Below are positions 1 to 8,231 of a stretch of DNA of 21,691 nt, one piece after another. Under the pieces are notes generated by a model, which did not search any database, was not told the DNA's origin, and saw nothing but the letters and a program-made list of their open reading frames with translations. The number at the start of each line of letters is the position of its first letter. The stretch's first letter is position 1. The position numbers were made by a program, and so were the translations under genes. Source of the DNA: Bacteroidales bacterium (lineage in GTDB: Bacteria > Bacteroidota > Bacteroidia > Bacteroidales > Muribaculaceae); NCBI GenBank assembly GCA_019416425.1, contig DXXK01000032.1, forward strand, positions 1 to 21,691, read 5' to 3'.

Positions 1-2386
1 TGTTTATATCCCAATCCTTGAGGGGGACGCCAACAGCTTCGATTTTGCGCTTAATACTCTGCTCTATGGGCGATAAGATGACCCAAGAGTCAGAGGTGGC
101 GAAATCGGTGACCACAGCATTTTGCCGCACGAAATCGCTCAAATTTTTGAGGATATCTTTATGCTGTTTACTTCCAGATACAGCTTGTGTCTCATGGCGA
201 TTGCCTTCCTTGGAAAAAAGGATTATGTTTGTATCAACCGTTGCGCTGTCAAATACTTGAATACCGCCGAAATCGAGTAGTAACTTCGGGTTTGTATTCT
301 TAGCAAGGAATTGTCGGAGGTCTTTGCCATATCCAGCTCTCATCCATTTGTTGGATGTGATATAGCACAGATGTCCATTGTTTTTAAGCATGCGCCATCC
401 CTGTTCATAGAATAGGCAATATATGTCACCGGTACGGGCAAATGATTCAAATTTACAACCCTCATAGAGCTTTGCAAGAGAGCCTCCATTGCCTTGAAGC
501 TGAATGTAAGGAGGATTACCAATAACAATATCGAATCCCCCGTTTTCGAAAACATCGGTAAACCAAGTATGCCACAAGAAAAACTCTGAATTTTCTGACG
601 GATCCATCCCAGTTGGGAGTGTAAGGCCTTTGGCAAATAGTTGTCGGCGTACATTCTTGATTATATCGTTGAAAAGTTGAGCACGCCGCGTATGGTCAGA
701 TGTCCCATAATACAGCCTTAGGTCGGACACGAGACTCTCTCTTTCAGAATCATCGGAATCAAACAAAGATGCTTGAGACATGACTTTGGTCATGTCGGAA
801 AGATTTATGCCATTATAGCTCTCTAACAGCGAGTTACCCTGCATGATTTTGAAATGCAAGTTTGGAAGAGGTTGTGGTTCTTTTTCATCTACCACCATAG
901 CAAGCCAAAAGCGGAGACGCGCAATATCGACAGCTCCTTTCTCAATATCAACACCATAGATGCTTTTCTCCATGATGTGACGCTTTATAAGCGTGCGGTC
1001 CGAATCGGGTTTTAGCGCGATGAATATGCGAGAAAGCAGATTAACAAGCCCCATGGGGAAAGCTCCCGACCCGATTGCCGGGTCGCAGATTTTGACATCA
1101 ACAAGCTTACGCAACAGTTTCATCCTTTGTTCAGGTGTCAGAATCTCGGGGTCGATTGTCTCAATGAACTTGCGTATGAGCGGATGTGCCTTCTTCTCAT
1201 AACCATTGTTGAGATAGGCTATAAGAGATTCTCGACACATATAGTCCACGATTTCTTTCGGCGTATAGAATGCGCCTTTGTCCTTGTTATCTTCAAGAAG
1301 ATTTTCGAATATCCGACCAAGCATTTCCGGATCAATACCTATTTCGGCATCCTCGGTATCATTTTCATCAATAGTGAAGTTGTAACTGTTGAGAAATCCA
1401 AAAAGTTTTTCGAAATATGATGCCGGGAATACACATCGTTCCGGATCAACGTCATCTTTTTCAAAGAGGCCGCCATTTAGATATGGTATATCTTCGCTTC
1501 CGGGAAGATTTTTGGATGATTCAGGACGCAATTCCGGTTTAGTATTCAATAAATCAAAAAATAGCGGCTCCAACACACCGTCAAGGAAGTTGTCTTTTTT
1601 ATCGGAGTTGATGAAAAGGTCGTGCATATAGTTCTTGTTGCCAGCCATCCAACCTTTACGCTGGAGGAAGTATAAGAATACAATGCGACCAAACATCTTC
1701 TTGATATAGTCACGGACTAGCTTTTCATCGGAGGCAAAAGTGCTGGCAAACAACTCGCTTTCTTCCGATTGTTTTTTCTCAACCCATTTCCCCTTTTCTT
1801 TGACATATCGTTTACCTGTGATGTATTGCACAAAATCAGCATAAAGCTCGCGGTATTCATCAAAGAACTGCTTGCTAAGAGCGTCTACCGAGAATGCGTC
1901 CCGGAGGTTCGTGAAGTCAATCCCCTTTGTCTGCAACACAAGGAAACGTTCTGCCGGTGTGTGATACTGCATTGTCGGGTCTCCGAAAACATAAGAGTAA
2001 CGCTTAGGAGTTGTGGCAGCATCTTTTATGTCGCATATAAAGGAAAGTCGCCAGTTCTCTGAATCGTCATAAACCACGAGTGCCGCATCGAATTCCCCAT
2101 AGGATACGTTGATGAATTTCTTTACGAGATTGCGTAGCCCCACTCGGCGGTTCGTAACGCTACCGTCTGTAACATCATACCGAAACAGACCGATTGAATA
2201 GCCATCCGGCGTATCAATTGAGCCAAGAAAAAATCCTTGAAACTTTTCTTCCGGGTCTGAAATCTGCTGAGGGGAAATGCGCAGACGATTTGCATGGAAG
2301 AGATTGATCAACAATTCCTGCCATGTCTCAGCGGAGAACGGAGATTTGAATATTTCCTTTAGCGATGTTTTATTATATGATGCCAT
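1..2386 (-). CDS. Eco57I-class adenine-specific DNA methyltransferase, C-terminus off the window
   Basis: The frame is open from ATG at 2386 to the window edge (about 795 codons, no stop). It begins MASYNKTSLKE. SAM-binding motif I appears as DPAIGSGAF near residue 434, preceded by the family signature GAFYTPKEIVDYM near residue 370. The catalytic adenine-methylase motif appears as GNPPYIQLQG near residue 622. This combination defines the N6-adenine methylases of the Eco57I/type IIG/PglX group. The first ~350 residues form a separate N-terminal region with stretches such as FDAALVVYDD and YHTPAERFL, as found ahead of the methylase core in large single-chain enzymes. The target-recognition region normally follows NPPY and would lie mostly outside. 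It starts 8 bases after the stop of the PLD-SNF2 gene, so the two are almost certainly cotranscribed. The likely role is to mark host DNA against the partner nuclease. Confidence 0.9.
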   Translation of the reverse strand, partial: MASYNKTSLKEIFKSPFSAETWQELLINLFHANRLRISPQQISDPEEKFQGFFLGSIDTPDGYSIGLFRYDVTDGSVTNRRVGLRNLVKKFINVSYGEFDAALVVYDDSENWRLSFICDIKDAATTPKRYSYVFGDPTMQYHTPAERFLVLQTKGIDFTNLRDAFSVDALSKQFFDEYRELYADFVQYITGKRYVKEKGKWVEKKQSEESELFASTFASDEKLVRDYIKKMFGRIVFLYFLQRKGWMAGNKNYMHDLFINSDKKDNFLDGVLEPLFFDLLNTKPELRPESSKNLPGSEDIPYLNGGLFEKDDVDPERCVFPASYFEKLFGFLNSYNFTIDENDTEDAEIGIDPEMLGRIFENLLEDNKDKGAFYTPKEIVDYMCRESLIAYLNNGYEKKAHPLIRKFIETIDPEILTPEQRMKLLRKLVDVKICDPAIGSGAFPMGLVNLLSRIFIALKPDSDRTLIKRHIMEKSIYGVDIEKGAVDIARLRFWLAMVVDEKEPQPLPNLHFKIMQGNSLLESYNGINLSDMTKVMSQASLFDSDDSERESLVSDLRLYYGTSDHTRRAQLFNDIIKNVRRQLFAKGLTLPTGMDPSENSEFFLWHTWFTDVFENGGFDIVIGNPPYIQLQGNGGSLAKLYEGCKFESFARTGDIYCLFYEQGWRMLKNNGHLCYITSNKWMRAGYGKDLRQFLAKNTNPKLLLDFGGIQVFDSATVDTNIILFSKEGNRHETQAVSGSKQHKDILKNLSDFVRQNAVVTDFATSDSWVILSPIEQSIKRKIEAVGVPLKDWDIN

Positions 2387-2394
2387 GATGTTGG

Positions 2395-5300
2395 TCAGAT
2401 GAATGTTTCGGAGATTATGATTTTGGGATCGCTTATATCCTTTTTAACGGAGTCACTTGAGATATTAGTGTGATACTCATCAACTAATTCACTTATTGCT
2501 TTTTGTAATTTATACTCCGATTCTCTTATTTTAATTCTATCGTTCTTATATTCTTGTGATATTGTTTTCAACTCTCTCGGAAGTTGTGAATAAGTACCCT
2601 GTCCGAGATAACCACGTAGAATCTTCACATTAGCGGTTACGGTCGGGTCTGTAAACAGCTGTAATAGTGTCCTTAGAAATTTATCGGCCACCTGTGCTGT
2701 TTTGTCAAGGGCTGCTACATCAACCTTTGCATCGTCATGTGTCTCAATAACAGTCTGACGGTATTTGTCCAACGCTCGATTTACCTGCTGGTAATGAGAA
2801 TTGTCTTCCGGGATAAGAACCGGTTGCTCATCCGGTCTTGCCTTTAGATAGCGGACGGCAGTCAAAAAGTCTATCGGTTCAGGATTGCCGGCACTGACAA
2901 GATAAAATTCCGTCTTTACCTCCGAAGATACGAAAACGATGGTCTTTCCATGATACTTGCTTGAATCGCGTCCGACACGACTTTTCAAAGGCAAAGCCTT
3001 GATTTTATGATATAATTCACGGTCGTTATTATAGAGGTCACGCAGTTCGCGTAATAAAGCAATCTTTTTGTCGATGCTGTCCCTTACGTTGCTGTCAAAC
3101 AGTTTGAACTCTTTTACAATCTCTTCCCTTGAATATATCTGTGCATCCTCGCCATAAGCCGAGTGAAAACTCTGGAGCTTTATCAACGCGTTCTTGTAAA
3201 GCTGGATTTCCTTGTCGCCTTGCTGAGACGGATAGAACATGAAGTTATAGATGTTGGGAGCAACAGAGCCAATTCGGTTTACACGACCGATACGCTGCAT
3301 CAGACGAGAGGCATTCCATGGAGAATCGTAATTTACAATGACATTTGAACGGTGAAGGTTAACGCCCTCTGCGAGAACATCCGATGTAAGGATAATATTG
3401 AAATCATCCTTTTGCTCTCCTGCCGGAACATTAGCATCGAAATTTGCTTTAACCAGACCTTTCTTCTTATTGCGATTGGATGCGGTTATTAACAATACAT
3501 CCGCTCTCTCCATTGTAGTATGGAGATAATCGTACAAGAATTTTATGGTATCAACGCTCTCAGAAAATACCACAAGTTTCCCGGTCGGATTGATTTCAGA
3601 TGAAAAGAGCGTGTTTTTAAGGCTGTCAATAAATAGCTCCAGTTTGGGGTCTTCAGTAACATGCGACCATTCCTCATTGAGTTTCTTTAGTATACCCCTG
3701 TCTTTTTTTAGCATTTCGATAAACTCGGGCTGAAAATCGGAAGCATGGTAGAGTATATCATCTTTACTGTATCCCTTTTCCATCGCCAGCTCAAGAATCT
3801 CATCAAGTTCCATGTCTTTCGCCTGCAATGCTTTTACATTCAATTCCGGTGCAATGATTACTTTGTCCTGTTCAAACATCTTTATCATGTCTGAGGTGAT
3901 GCGCAGTAATGTTGCCAGCGACTTTTTGAATGCGTAAAAACTGCTCTCAAGTCGTTTGACCATGTGAACCTTATATATGCCTGCAAGACTTTGGCTAATT
4001 TGTTTTGCTCGTGGATATCTGTCTCTGAATTCCGGATTAAGAAATTCTATGGCGCGATAACGTGCATATCCAACATGCTCCGGGTTCTCTTCATCAGTGA
4101 GTGCCGACAAAGTTGCATAAAACTTATCACTTAATGAATCTCCCAAAAGGTAGGTGAGTTCATTCGGCGGAAGAATATGAGGAAAAATAATGCCCTGCTC
4201 ATCCAAATCATGGCAATAATCTGGGTCGTTGAGGATGTTATTACGGGTACGACGAATTGTAACTTTATCAATTACTTCATCACGAATTGATGCATAGATT
4301 TTCTCCACGTCGGTTGTTACATCTCTTTTATCGCGTTCCCTCATCAGTTTTTTATAATCCGAGATTTTAGGGACAAAGAAAGCTTTTAGATTGGGTACGC
4401 CGTCAATAGTGCATTGCTGGCTGTCTTGAAACAGAAGCAATTGATTTAATAAATCCTCAGGACGGTTATTGAGTGGTGTAGCTGAAAGAAGCATTACTTT
4501 TTTGCGAGCCGACTTCAAAAGTCCTTGGTTGGAACATGGAGACTTACAAATCTTTTGTAATTCATCATATTTTCCTGAAAGATCTGATCGGAAACCATGT
4601 GCTTCATCGACTATGATAAGGTCAAACTCTTCCTTATCCTTATATTGGTCTTTGCCCTCAAGAATTTTCTTTAAGCTGCCATTAGTTATGAACTGAGCTT
4701 TCTTGCTGATGCCAAACAATTTGAATGTGCTGCGCCAGTTTTCTTCGAGAGCCGGTGGGTAGATGACAAGTATATTTGTATTCTTGCCATTTGCCTCAAT
4801 GAATCTTTTGGCAATCATTGTGGCAATCATCGTTTTGCCAAGACCTACGACATCTGAAAGGAATAAACCGTTATGTTGAAGCAGCATTTGATAACCCTGG
4901 ATTACTGCATCCTTCTGATATTTCAGCTCTTTTACTCCGTCGGGAAGCTGTATAGTAAAATCATCTTCCACTTGATCGCCGAATGCCTCAATGAGAACTT
5001 TGATATACAATTCGTATGGTGTCGGTTGATAACCGAGATAAGTCTGTTTTTTGTATGCGCTAATGTCTTCTGCTGTTATAGCTATTGCCTCATTCCAAAG
5101 CATATCAAATTGCTCGTGGCAGTAGTTTACATCATCGAAATCCTTCATCGCCACGTTCAATTCATACCGTGGAGCGACAGTTATCCCTAATCCAGATTCC
5201 GAGATATTCGATGAACCCATAATTACCCAACCGTCTGAGTTGGGAGTATGTGTTTGGGGCAAACACAGATAAAACTTGGCATGGAGGTTTTTTGACGGAT

Positions 5301-5676
5301 GAATCCTCATTTGCAGTCGTCCGGAAACAAGGTCTTCACACATTTGCAATATGCCCCTTTCTACCTCGGGCGAATAATGAGCATTTACAATATCTTCCGC
5401 AAAGTCAGTGCTGAATATTTCACGAGCCTTATCCTCATTCTCCAACATCAATAAAGCCTTGTTATGCTTCCTAAAGATATTATCAATGTTAATGCCTACC
5501 AGTATTTTTATCTCTGGCACATCACCAAGTTCTTCTCTAAGTTTGAAGTAACCTGATGACCGAAAGAATCCGACTACAGCAAGGAATCGGTCAAAAGAAG
5601 CAATTTCTGACGCTATGCCTTTTAATTTAAGGTATAGAGTATTAGATGGTGTATTATTGAAGAACTTAGTGCTCAT
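2395..5676 (-). CDS. PLD-family nuclease fused to SNF2-type helicase, restriction-like
   Basis: The product is 1093 aa from ATG at 5676 (MSTKFFNNTP). A TTG four codons upstream is less likely. N-terminal part: a phospholipase-D-like nuclease domain with HAKFYL near residue 130 and GSSNISESGL near residue 150, the single HxK...GSxN motif of PLDc_2 proteins. Middle part: SNF2/superfamily 2 helicase with Walker A GLGKT (~277), Walker B VDEAH (~357), motif III LLSATPLNN (~395), and C-terminal lobe motifs SDVLAEGVNL and QRIGRVNRIG (~795). The last ~250 residues are charged and helical with no recognised motif. Known family logic: PLD nucleases coupled to helicases cut DNA after ATP-driven translocation (for example in NgoAVII-like restriction enzymes). 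With the methylase immediately downstream, this is probably the restriction or effector half of a defense operon. Function is inferred, not shown. Confidence 0.88.
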   Translation of the reverse strand: MSTKFFNNTPSNTLYLKLKGIASEIASFDRFLAVVGFFRSSGYFKLREELGDVPEIKILVGINIDNIFRKHNKALLMLENEDKAREIFSTDFAEDIVNAHYSPEVERGILQMCEDLVSGRLQMRIHPSKNLHAKFYLCLPQTHTPNSDGWVIMGSSNISESGLGITVAPRYELNVAMKDFDDVNYCHEQFDMLWNEAIAITAEDISAYKKQTYLGYQPTPYELYIKVLIEAFGDQVEDDFTIQLPDGVKELKYQKDAVIQGYQMLLQHNGLFLSDVVGLGKTMIATMIAKRFIEANGKNTNILVIYPPALEENWRSTFKLFGISKKAQFITNGSLKKILEGKDQYKDKEEFDLIIVDEAHGFRSDLSGKYDELQKICKSPCSNQGLLKSARKKVMLLSATPLNNRPEDLLNQLLLFQDSQQCTIDGVPNLKAFFVPKISDYKKLMRERDKRDVTTDVEKIYASIRDEVIDKVTIRRTRNNILNDPDYCHDLDEQGIIFPHILPPNELTYLLGDSLSDKFYATLSALTDEENPEHVGYARYRAIEFLNPEFRDRYPRAKQISQSLAGIYKVHMVKRLESSFYAFKKSLATLLRITSDMIKMFEQDKVIIAPELNVKALQAKDMELDEILELAMEKGYSKDDILYHASDFQPEFIEMLKKDRGILKKLNEEWSHVTEDPKLELFIDSLKNTLFSSEINPTGKLVVFSESVDTIKFLYDYLHTTMERADVLLITASNRNKKKGLVKANFDANVPAGEQKDDFNIILTSDVLAEGVNLHRSNVIVNYDSPWNASRLMQRIGRVNRIGSVAPNIYNFMFYPSQQGDKEIQLYKNALIKLQSFHSAYGEDAQIYSREEIVKEFKLFDSNVRDSIDKKIALLRELRDLYNNDRELYHKIKALPLKSRVGRDSSKYHGKTIVFVSSEVKTEFYLVSAGNPEPIDFLTAVRYLKARPDEQPVLIPEDNSHYQQVNRALDKYRQTVIETHDDAKVDVAALDKTAQVADKFLRTLLQLFTDPTVTANVKILRGYLGQGTYSQLPRELKTISQEYKNDRIKIRESEYKLQKAISELVDEYHTNISSDSVKKDISDPKIIISETFI

Positions 5677-5829
5677 ATAAAATAGCAAAACTCCGAGGCA
5701 GTTTTCTGAGGGCCGACCGAGCCTGTAACGACTGCTTAGGAGCTTTGGTGTTTGTTTGGTATTGCGGAATCGCTTCCGTTAAGTTTTAACCGTTCCGGCC
5801 ATCTTCAGAATTTTGGGGTTACTATATTG

Positions 5830-5860
5830 CAAAATTAGCGAAAATTTCTGAGATGACAAT
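5830..5860 (-). promoter_or_regulatory. Probable Bacteroidales promoter for the PLD-SNF2/methylase operon
   Basis: Read on the minus strand this is ATTG, 19 bases, then TAATTTTG. It fits the Bacteroides sigma-ABfr pattern TTTG-N19-TANNTTTG with one mismatch in the -33 box. It lies between the relaxase terminator and the helicase start and would give a leader of roughly 150 bases. The rest of 5677-5829 shows no gene and only a weak CGGAA/TTCCG inverted repeat near 5764-5777. Confidence 0.45.
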
Positions 5861-5925
5861 CGAATATGCTGAGGAACATATAAGATACAACTATATTCAT
5901 TCACTACTGAGGGGATTAGATGAGA

Positions 5926-5959
5926 AACGCCGCCAAGGTCTGTTTCCCTCGGCGGCGTT
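5926..5959 (-). terminator. GC-rich stem-loop after the relaxase gene
   Basis: The arms AACGCCGCC (5926-5934) and GGCGGCGTT (5951-5959) are perfectly complementary, and one mismatch further in a short AGG/CCT pairing extends the stem. On the minus strand the stem is followed by TTTCTC, only a short T-run. It begins seven bases after the relaxase stop, so it probably ends the mobilization transcript and insulates the downstream defense operon. Confidence 0.6.
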
Positions 5960-5965
5960 GGGTTA

Positions 5966-7171
5966 TCAGAGTTTGGGCCCTTGTCGGCGGCGTTTGGCTT
6001 TTTGTTCTTCACGATAGCGATGAAGTGCCTCTTCTATGGTAAGTCCGGGATGACGGCTTAGCCACAGTTTGAAATCATCGGGTAAAGCACTGCCGTCAGT
6101 GAAACCTTCTTGCGGTTGTGTGGTTCCTGCGGCTGAGACATGGGATAACCGAGTGCCATAGCTTTGCGACTGAGATACGGCTTGTCCGGCTAAATCCGGA
6201 TTAGATGAATAGACTCCCGGAGTCATGCGCTGTGGGTTGAATTTTATCCACACAGTAGGCATATCTCCCTGACATCCGTCGACTCGGATAGCTTTACCCG
6301 CAACGTAATCATTGATCTGTTGCGCCGATAACCGTACTCCTTTATATGATGCGATAGGCACAATGGAGCCGTCTGCATACATCCATTGAGACTGAGGATG
6401 CAGCGGTTTGTTGTTAGCCAGATGCTTGGAAATATTGCCCAGACTGAATCTTCGGTCAATCTTCGAGGCGGCGAAACGCTTGCCTTTCCGGATGTACCAT
6501 AGACCCTGCAATTCGTTGCTGCCACGCTTATATTTGTATTCTATGCCGACACCAGCCGCCTTTAAGCGGGTCTCGAATTGCTCGAAAGTATGGACGGATT
6601 TATCATTCCATACTGCTTCGACGGAGTTGAAAATCTCGTACCGTATCTTTTCCGCGCCACGCAGTTTATTGACATTGGTCTGCCGCTTGCCCTCGGAAAT
6701 GTGCAGTCCGTATTCCTTTGTCAAGTCAAGACAGACAGCCCTGTTTCGGCTGAAATCATTTTTATCAGAAATGGTTTCGGCATGATTATCTATTCGACTG
6801 AACACGATATGACAGTGTGGATAATCCTTGTCGAGATGGCGGACAATGATGTATGGAGTATCCACGATACCCATTTTCTTCATATATTTTTGGGCAATCT
6901 CTACCATAATCTGGTCATCAACTTTATCCTTGTCGTTGGCATGGAAGTTCAGGGAAATATGCCCGACCGGATTTTTCAAGCCCGGATTCAAGGCGAGATT
7001 GTCCTCAAAAGAAGCGATAATTTCATTTCGCCCTTCTATCGTAGATACATCTTTACTGTCTATAAGACGCCATTCATTACAAGGGGTGCCGTCGGGATTA
7101 TCCTTCTTTCGGCGCGTGACATAATCGACGCAACCGCCAAAACTGCCGCCTTTTGTTATCTTGCCCATCAT
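5966..7171 (-). CDS. Relaxase / mobilization nuclease (MobA-type)
   Basis: The product is 401 aa and starts MMGKITKGGSFGGCVDYVTR, the usual N-terminus of Bacteroides relaxases, with a tyrosine near residue 17 as the candidate nicking residue. The metal-binding histidine motif is visible as HLDKDYPHCHIVFSRID around residues 110-126, in the Relaxase/Mobilization-nuclease family (PF03432, MOBP-like). The enzyme would nick one strand at oriT, stay covalently attached to its 5' end and lead it into a recipient using another element's transfer channel. The start overlaps the mobC stop by four bases (ATGA), so translation is probably coupled. The C-terminal ~150 residues are basic and low in conservation, ending KAKRRRQGPKL. 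The frame is intact. A second in-frame ATG directly follows the first, so the true start could be 7168. Confidence 0.93.
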   Translation of the reverse strand: MMGKITKGGSFGGCVDYVTRRKKDNPDGTPCNEWRLIDSKDVSTIEGRNEIIASFEDNLALNPGLKNPVGHISLNFHANDKDKVDDQIMVEIAQKYMKKMGIVDTPYIIVRHLDKDYPHCHIVFSRIDNHAETISDKNDFSRNRAVCLDLTKEYGLHISEGKRQTNVNKLRGAEKIRYEIFNSVEAVWNDKSVHTFEQFETRLKAAGVGIEYKYKRGSNELQGLWYIRKGKRFAASKIDRRFSLGNISKHLANNKPLHPQSQWMYADGSIVPIASYKGVRLSAQQINDYVAGKAIRVDGCQGDMPTVWIKFNPQRMTPGVYSSNPDLAGQAVSQSQSYGTRLSHVSAAGTTQPQEGFTDGSALPDDFKLWLSRHPGLTIEEALHRYREEQKAKRRRQGPKL

Positions 7172-7563
7172 ACGCTGTCGGGTGTATTACGATAGATTTT
7201 TATCAGTGAAAGAACAAAATCCTTGCACTGAATTATCTCTCTGTATGTGCGGATAATCTGTTCCTCCGAGGCACCACCTTTAAGAATGGCACCGACAAAT
7301 TTTGCCGTGCGATTAAGATTTTCGGCGATTCCCTGAAGGTCGCGGATTGCCTTGACATCTTTTGGCGTGAGCCTTTCCACGACTTTACAATGCAGAGCTG
7401 ACTGCCGGATATATTCCGAGCGGTTGAGCCCTGCCATGAGTGTTTTGTCCATCATTACCTGATATTGGTCTATGTCAAATTTCACCGGTACCATGATGGA
7501 CTTTCGTTCATCTGCCGGGAGCTTTGGGCGTCCTTTGGAGGGACGTAAATTGGATTTCTTCAT
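7168..7563 (-). CDS. MobC-like relaxosome accessory protein
   Basis: The product is 131 aa. The N-terminus is basic (MKKSNLRPSKGRPKLP), followed by a ribbon-helix-helix-like segment (IMVPVKFDIDQYQVMMDKTLMA, with GLNRSEYIRQSAL after it). The second half matches the MobC pattern DLQGIAENLNRTAKF. Such proteins bind oriT beside the relaxase and open the DNA around nic. The gene directly precedes and overlaps the relaxase gene and lies next to the hairpin-rich 7564-7742 segment, exactly where the partner of an oriT is expected. The ATG at 7563 is preceded by AATTTCC, the same leader word found before the DUF3408 gene. The frame is intact. Confidence 0.9.
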   Translation of the reverse strand: MKKSNLRPSKGRPKLPADERKSIMVPVKFDIDQYQVMMDKTLMAGLNRSEYIRQSALHCKVVERLTPKDVKAIRDLQGIAENLNRTAKFVGAILKGGASEEQIIRTYREIIQCKDFVLSLIKIYRNTPDSV

Positions 7564-7742
7564 TGGAAATTCTGTTTGAGGTTTGTGACCATCGGGAGCG
7601 GAGGGGAGCGAGTCGTTTGAGGATTACTTGTAATACGAAAACATAAACTCGCTCCCTCCGATTCCGAACCCCTGCGATAGTTTCGTGGTGCGCGAAACTA
7701 CGAGGACTATTTAGCGGTCAAAATGTAGTTGCAATCACGCAC
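7564..7742. other. Candidate origin of transfer (oriT)
   Basis: This 179-base gap lies directly upstream of mobC-relaxase and carries two inverted repeats. The outer one pairs CGGAGGGGAGCGAGT (7599-7613) with ACTCGCTCCCTCCG (7647-7660), complementary except for one bulged base. The second is a tight hairpin, TAGTTTCG (7678-7685) with CGAAACTA (7693-7700) around a 7-base loop. Position beside mob genes and paired repeats of this kind are typical of Bacteroides mobilizable-element oriT regions. The nic site cannot be placed from sequence alone. No open frame of interest is present. Confidence 0.55.
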
Positions 7743-8231
7743 TCAGAGTTTGCGCCAGATTTCGATGTCGTCGGCATATTGTTTCAGATGCTCGGCGAGG
7801 ATGGCGTTGGCGTAGCTGCTGACGGTTGTGCCACGGTCGCCAAGGATTCTGGAAACGCGCTCAAGCTGGTCCCACAGGTCGCCCTCGATGTTCAGAGCAT
7901 GGCGGTTCATCAGTTTTGCAGGAGCAAGGAATGTAGCCTTGAACTCGGCGAAGTCCGATTTGCGCTGTTGCTTGCCGATGCGCTGTTGCTTGGGTGGCTC
8001 GGTTACGGCTGTTGCTTCGGTTGCTGTCTGCTCGTTGTCAAACAGATTGTCAGCGTTGGCAGGTGTGGTGCAGTTAACAGTGTTATCGCTGTTAACAGTG
8101 GAAGTGGAGTTGATAGAGTTATCTGATTCCATAATAAAATCGGGATTAAGGGTTGATACTTTGGATTTGGGTGCATCGGTCAACTTGGTTGACTTGGATG
8201 CGGCTGTTGTTGGTGCTTTGGTGGTTTTCAT
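7743..8231 (-). CDS. DUF3408 family mobile-element protein
   Basis: The product is 162 aa from the ATG at 8231 (MKTTKAPTTAASKST). An upstream in-frame start at 8276 adds only 15 residues with no sequence support. The first ~80 residues are low-complexity Ser/Thr/Asn/Ala (for example NSTSTVNSDNTVN), partly built on a GTTAACAGTG direct repeat (8073-8082 and 8091-8100). The C-terminal ~70 residues, with LMNRHALNIEGDLWDQLERV and VSSYANAILAEHLKQYADDI, match the DUF3408 pattern seen next to mob or tra genes of Bacteroidales elements. These proteins look like ribbon-helix-helix DNA-binding accessory factors, but the function is unproven. It overlaps the downstream frame of the broken primase gene by 86 bases and sits on the opposite side of the oriT candidate from mobC. 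Confidence 0.8.
   Translation of the reverse strand: MKTTKAPTTAASKSTKLTDAPKSKVSTLNPDFIMESDNSINSTSTVNSDNTVNCTTPANADNLFDNEQTATEATAVTEPPKQQRIGKQQRKSDFAEFKATFLAPAKLMNRHALNIEGDLWDQLERVSRILGDRGTTVSSYANAILAEHLKQYADDIEIWRKL

Noticed and set aside
1..5676. Calling the defense operon DISARM or BREX
   Set aside because: No DrmA, DrmB, PglZ or BrxC-like protein is in the window, and the PLD domain is fused to the helicase. Parts alone do not define either system.
5779..6012. Minus-strand 77-codon open frame
   Set aside because: It overlaps the relaxase C-terminus and the 5926-5959 terminator in another frame, and its sequence is low-complexity with no family resemblance.
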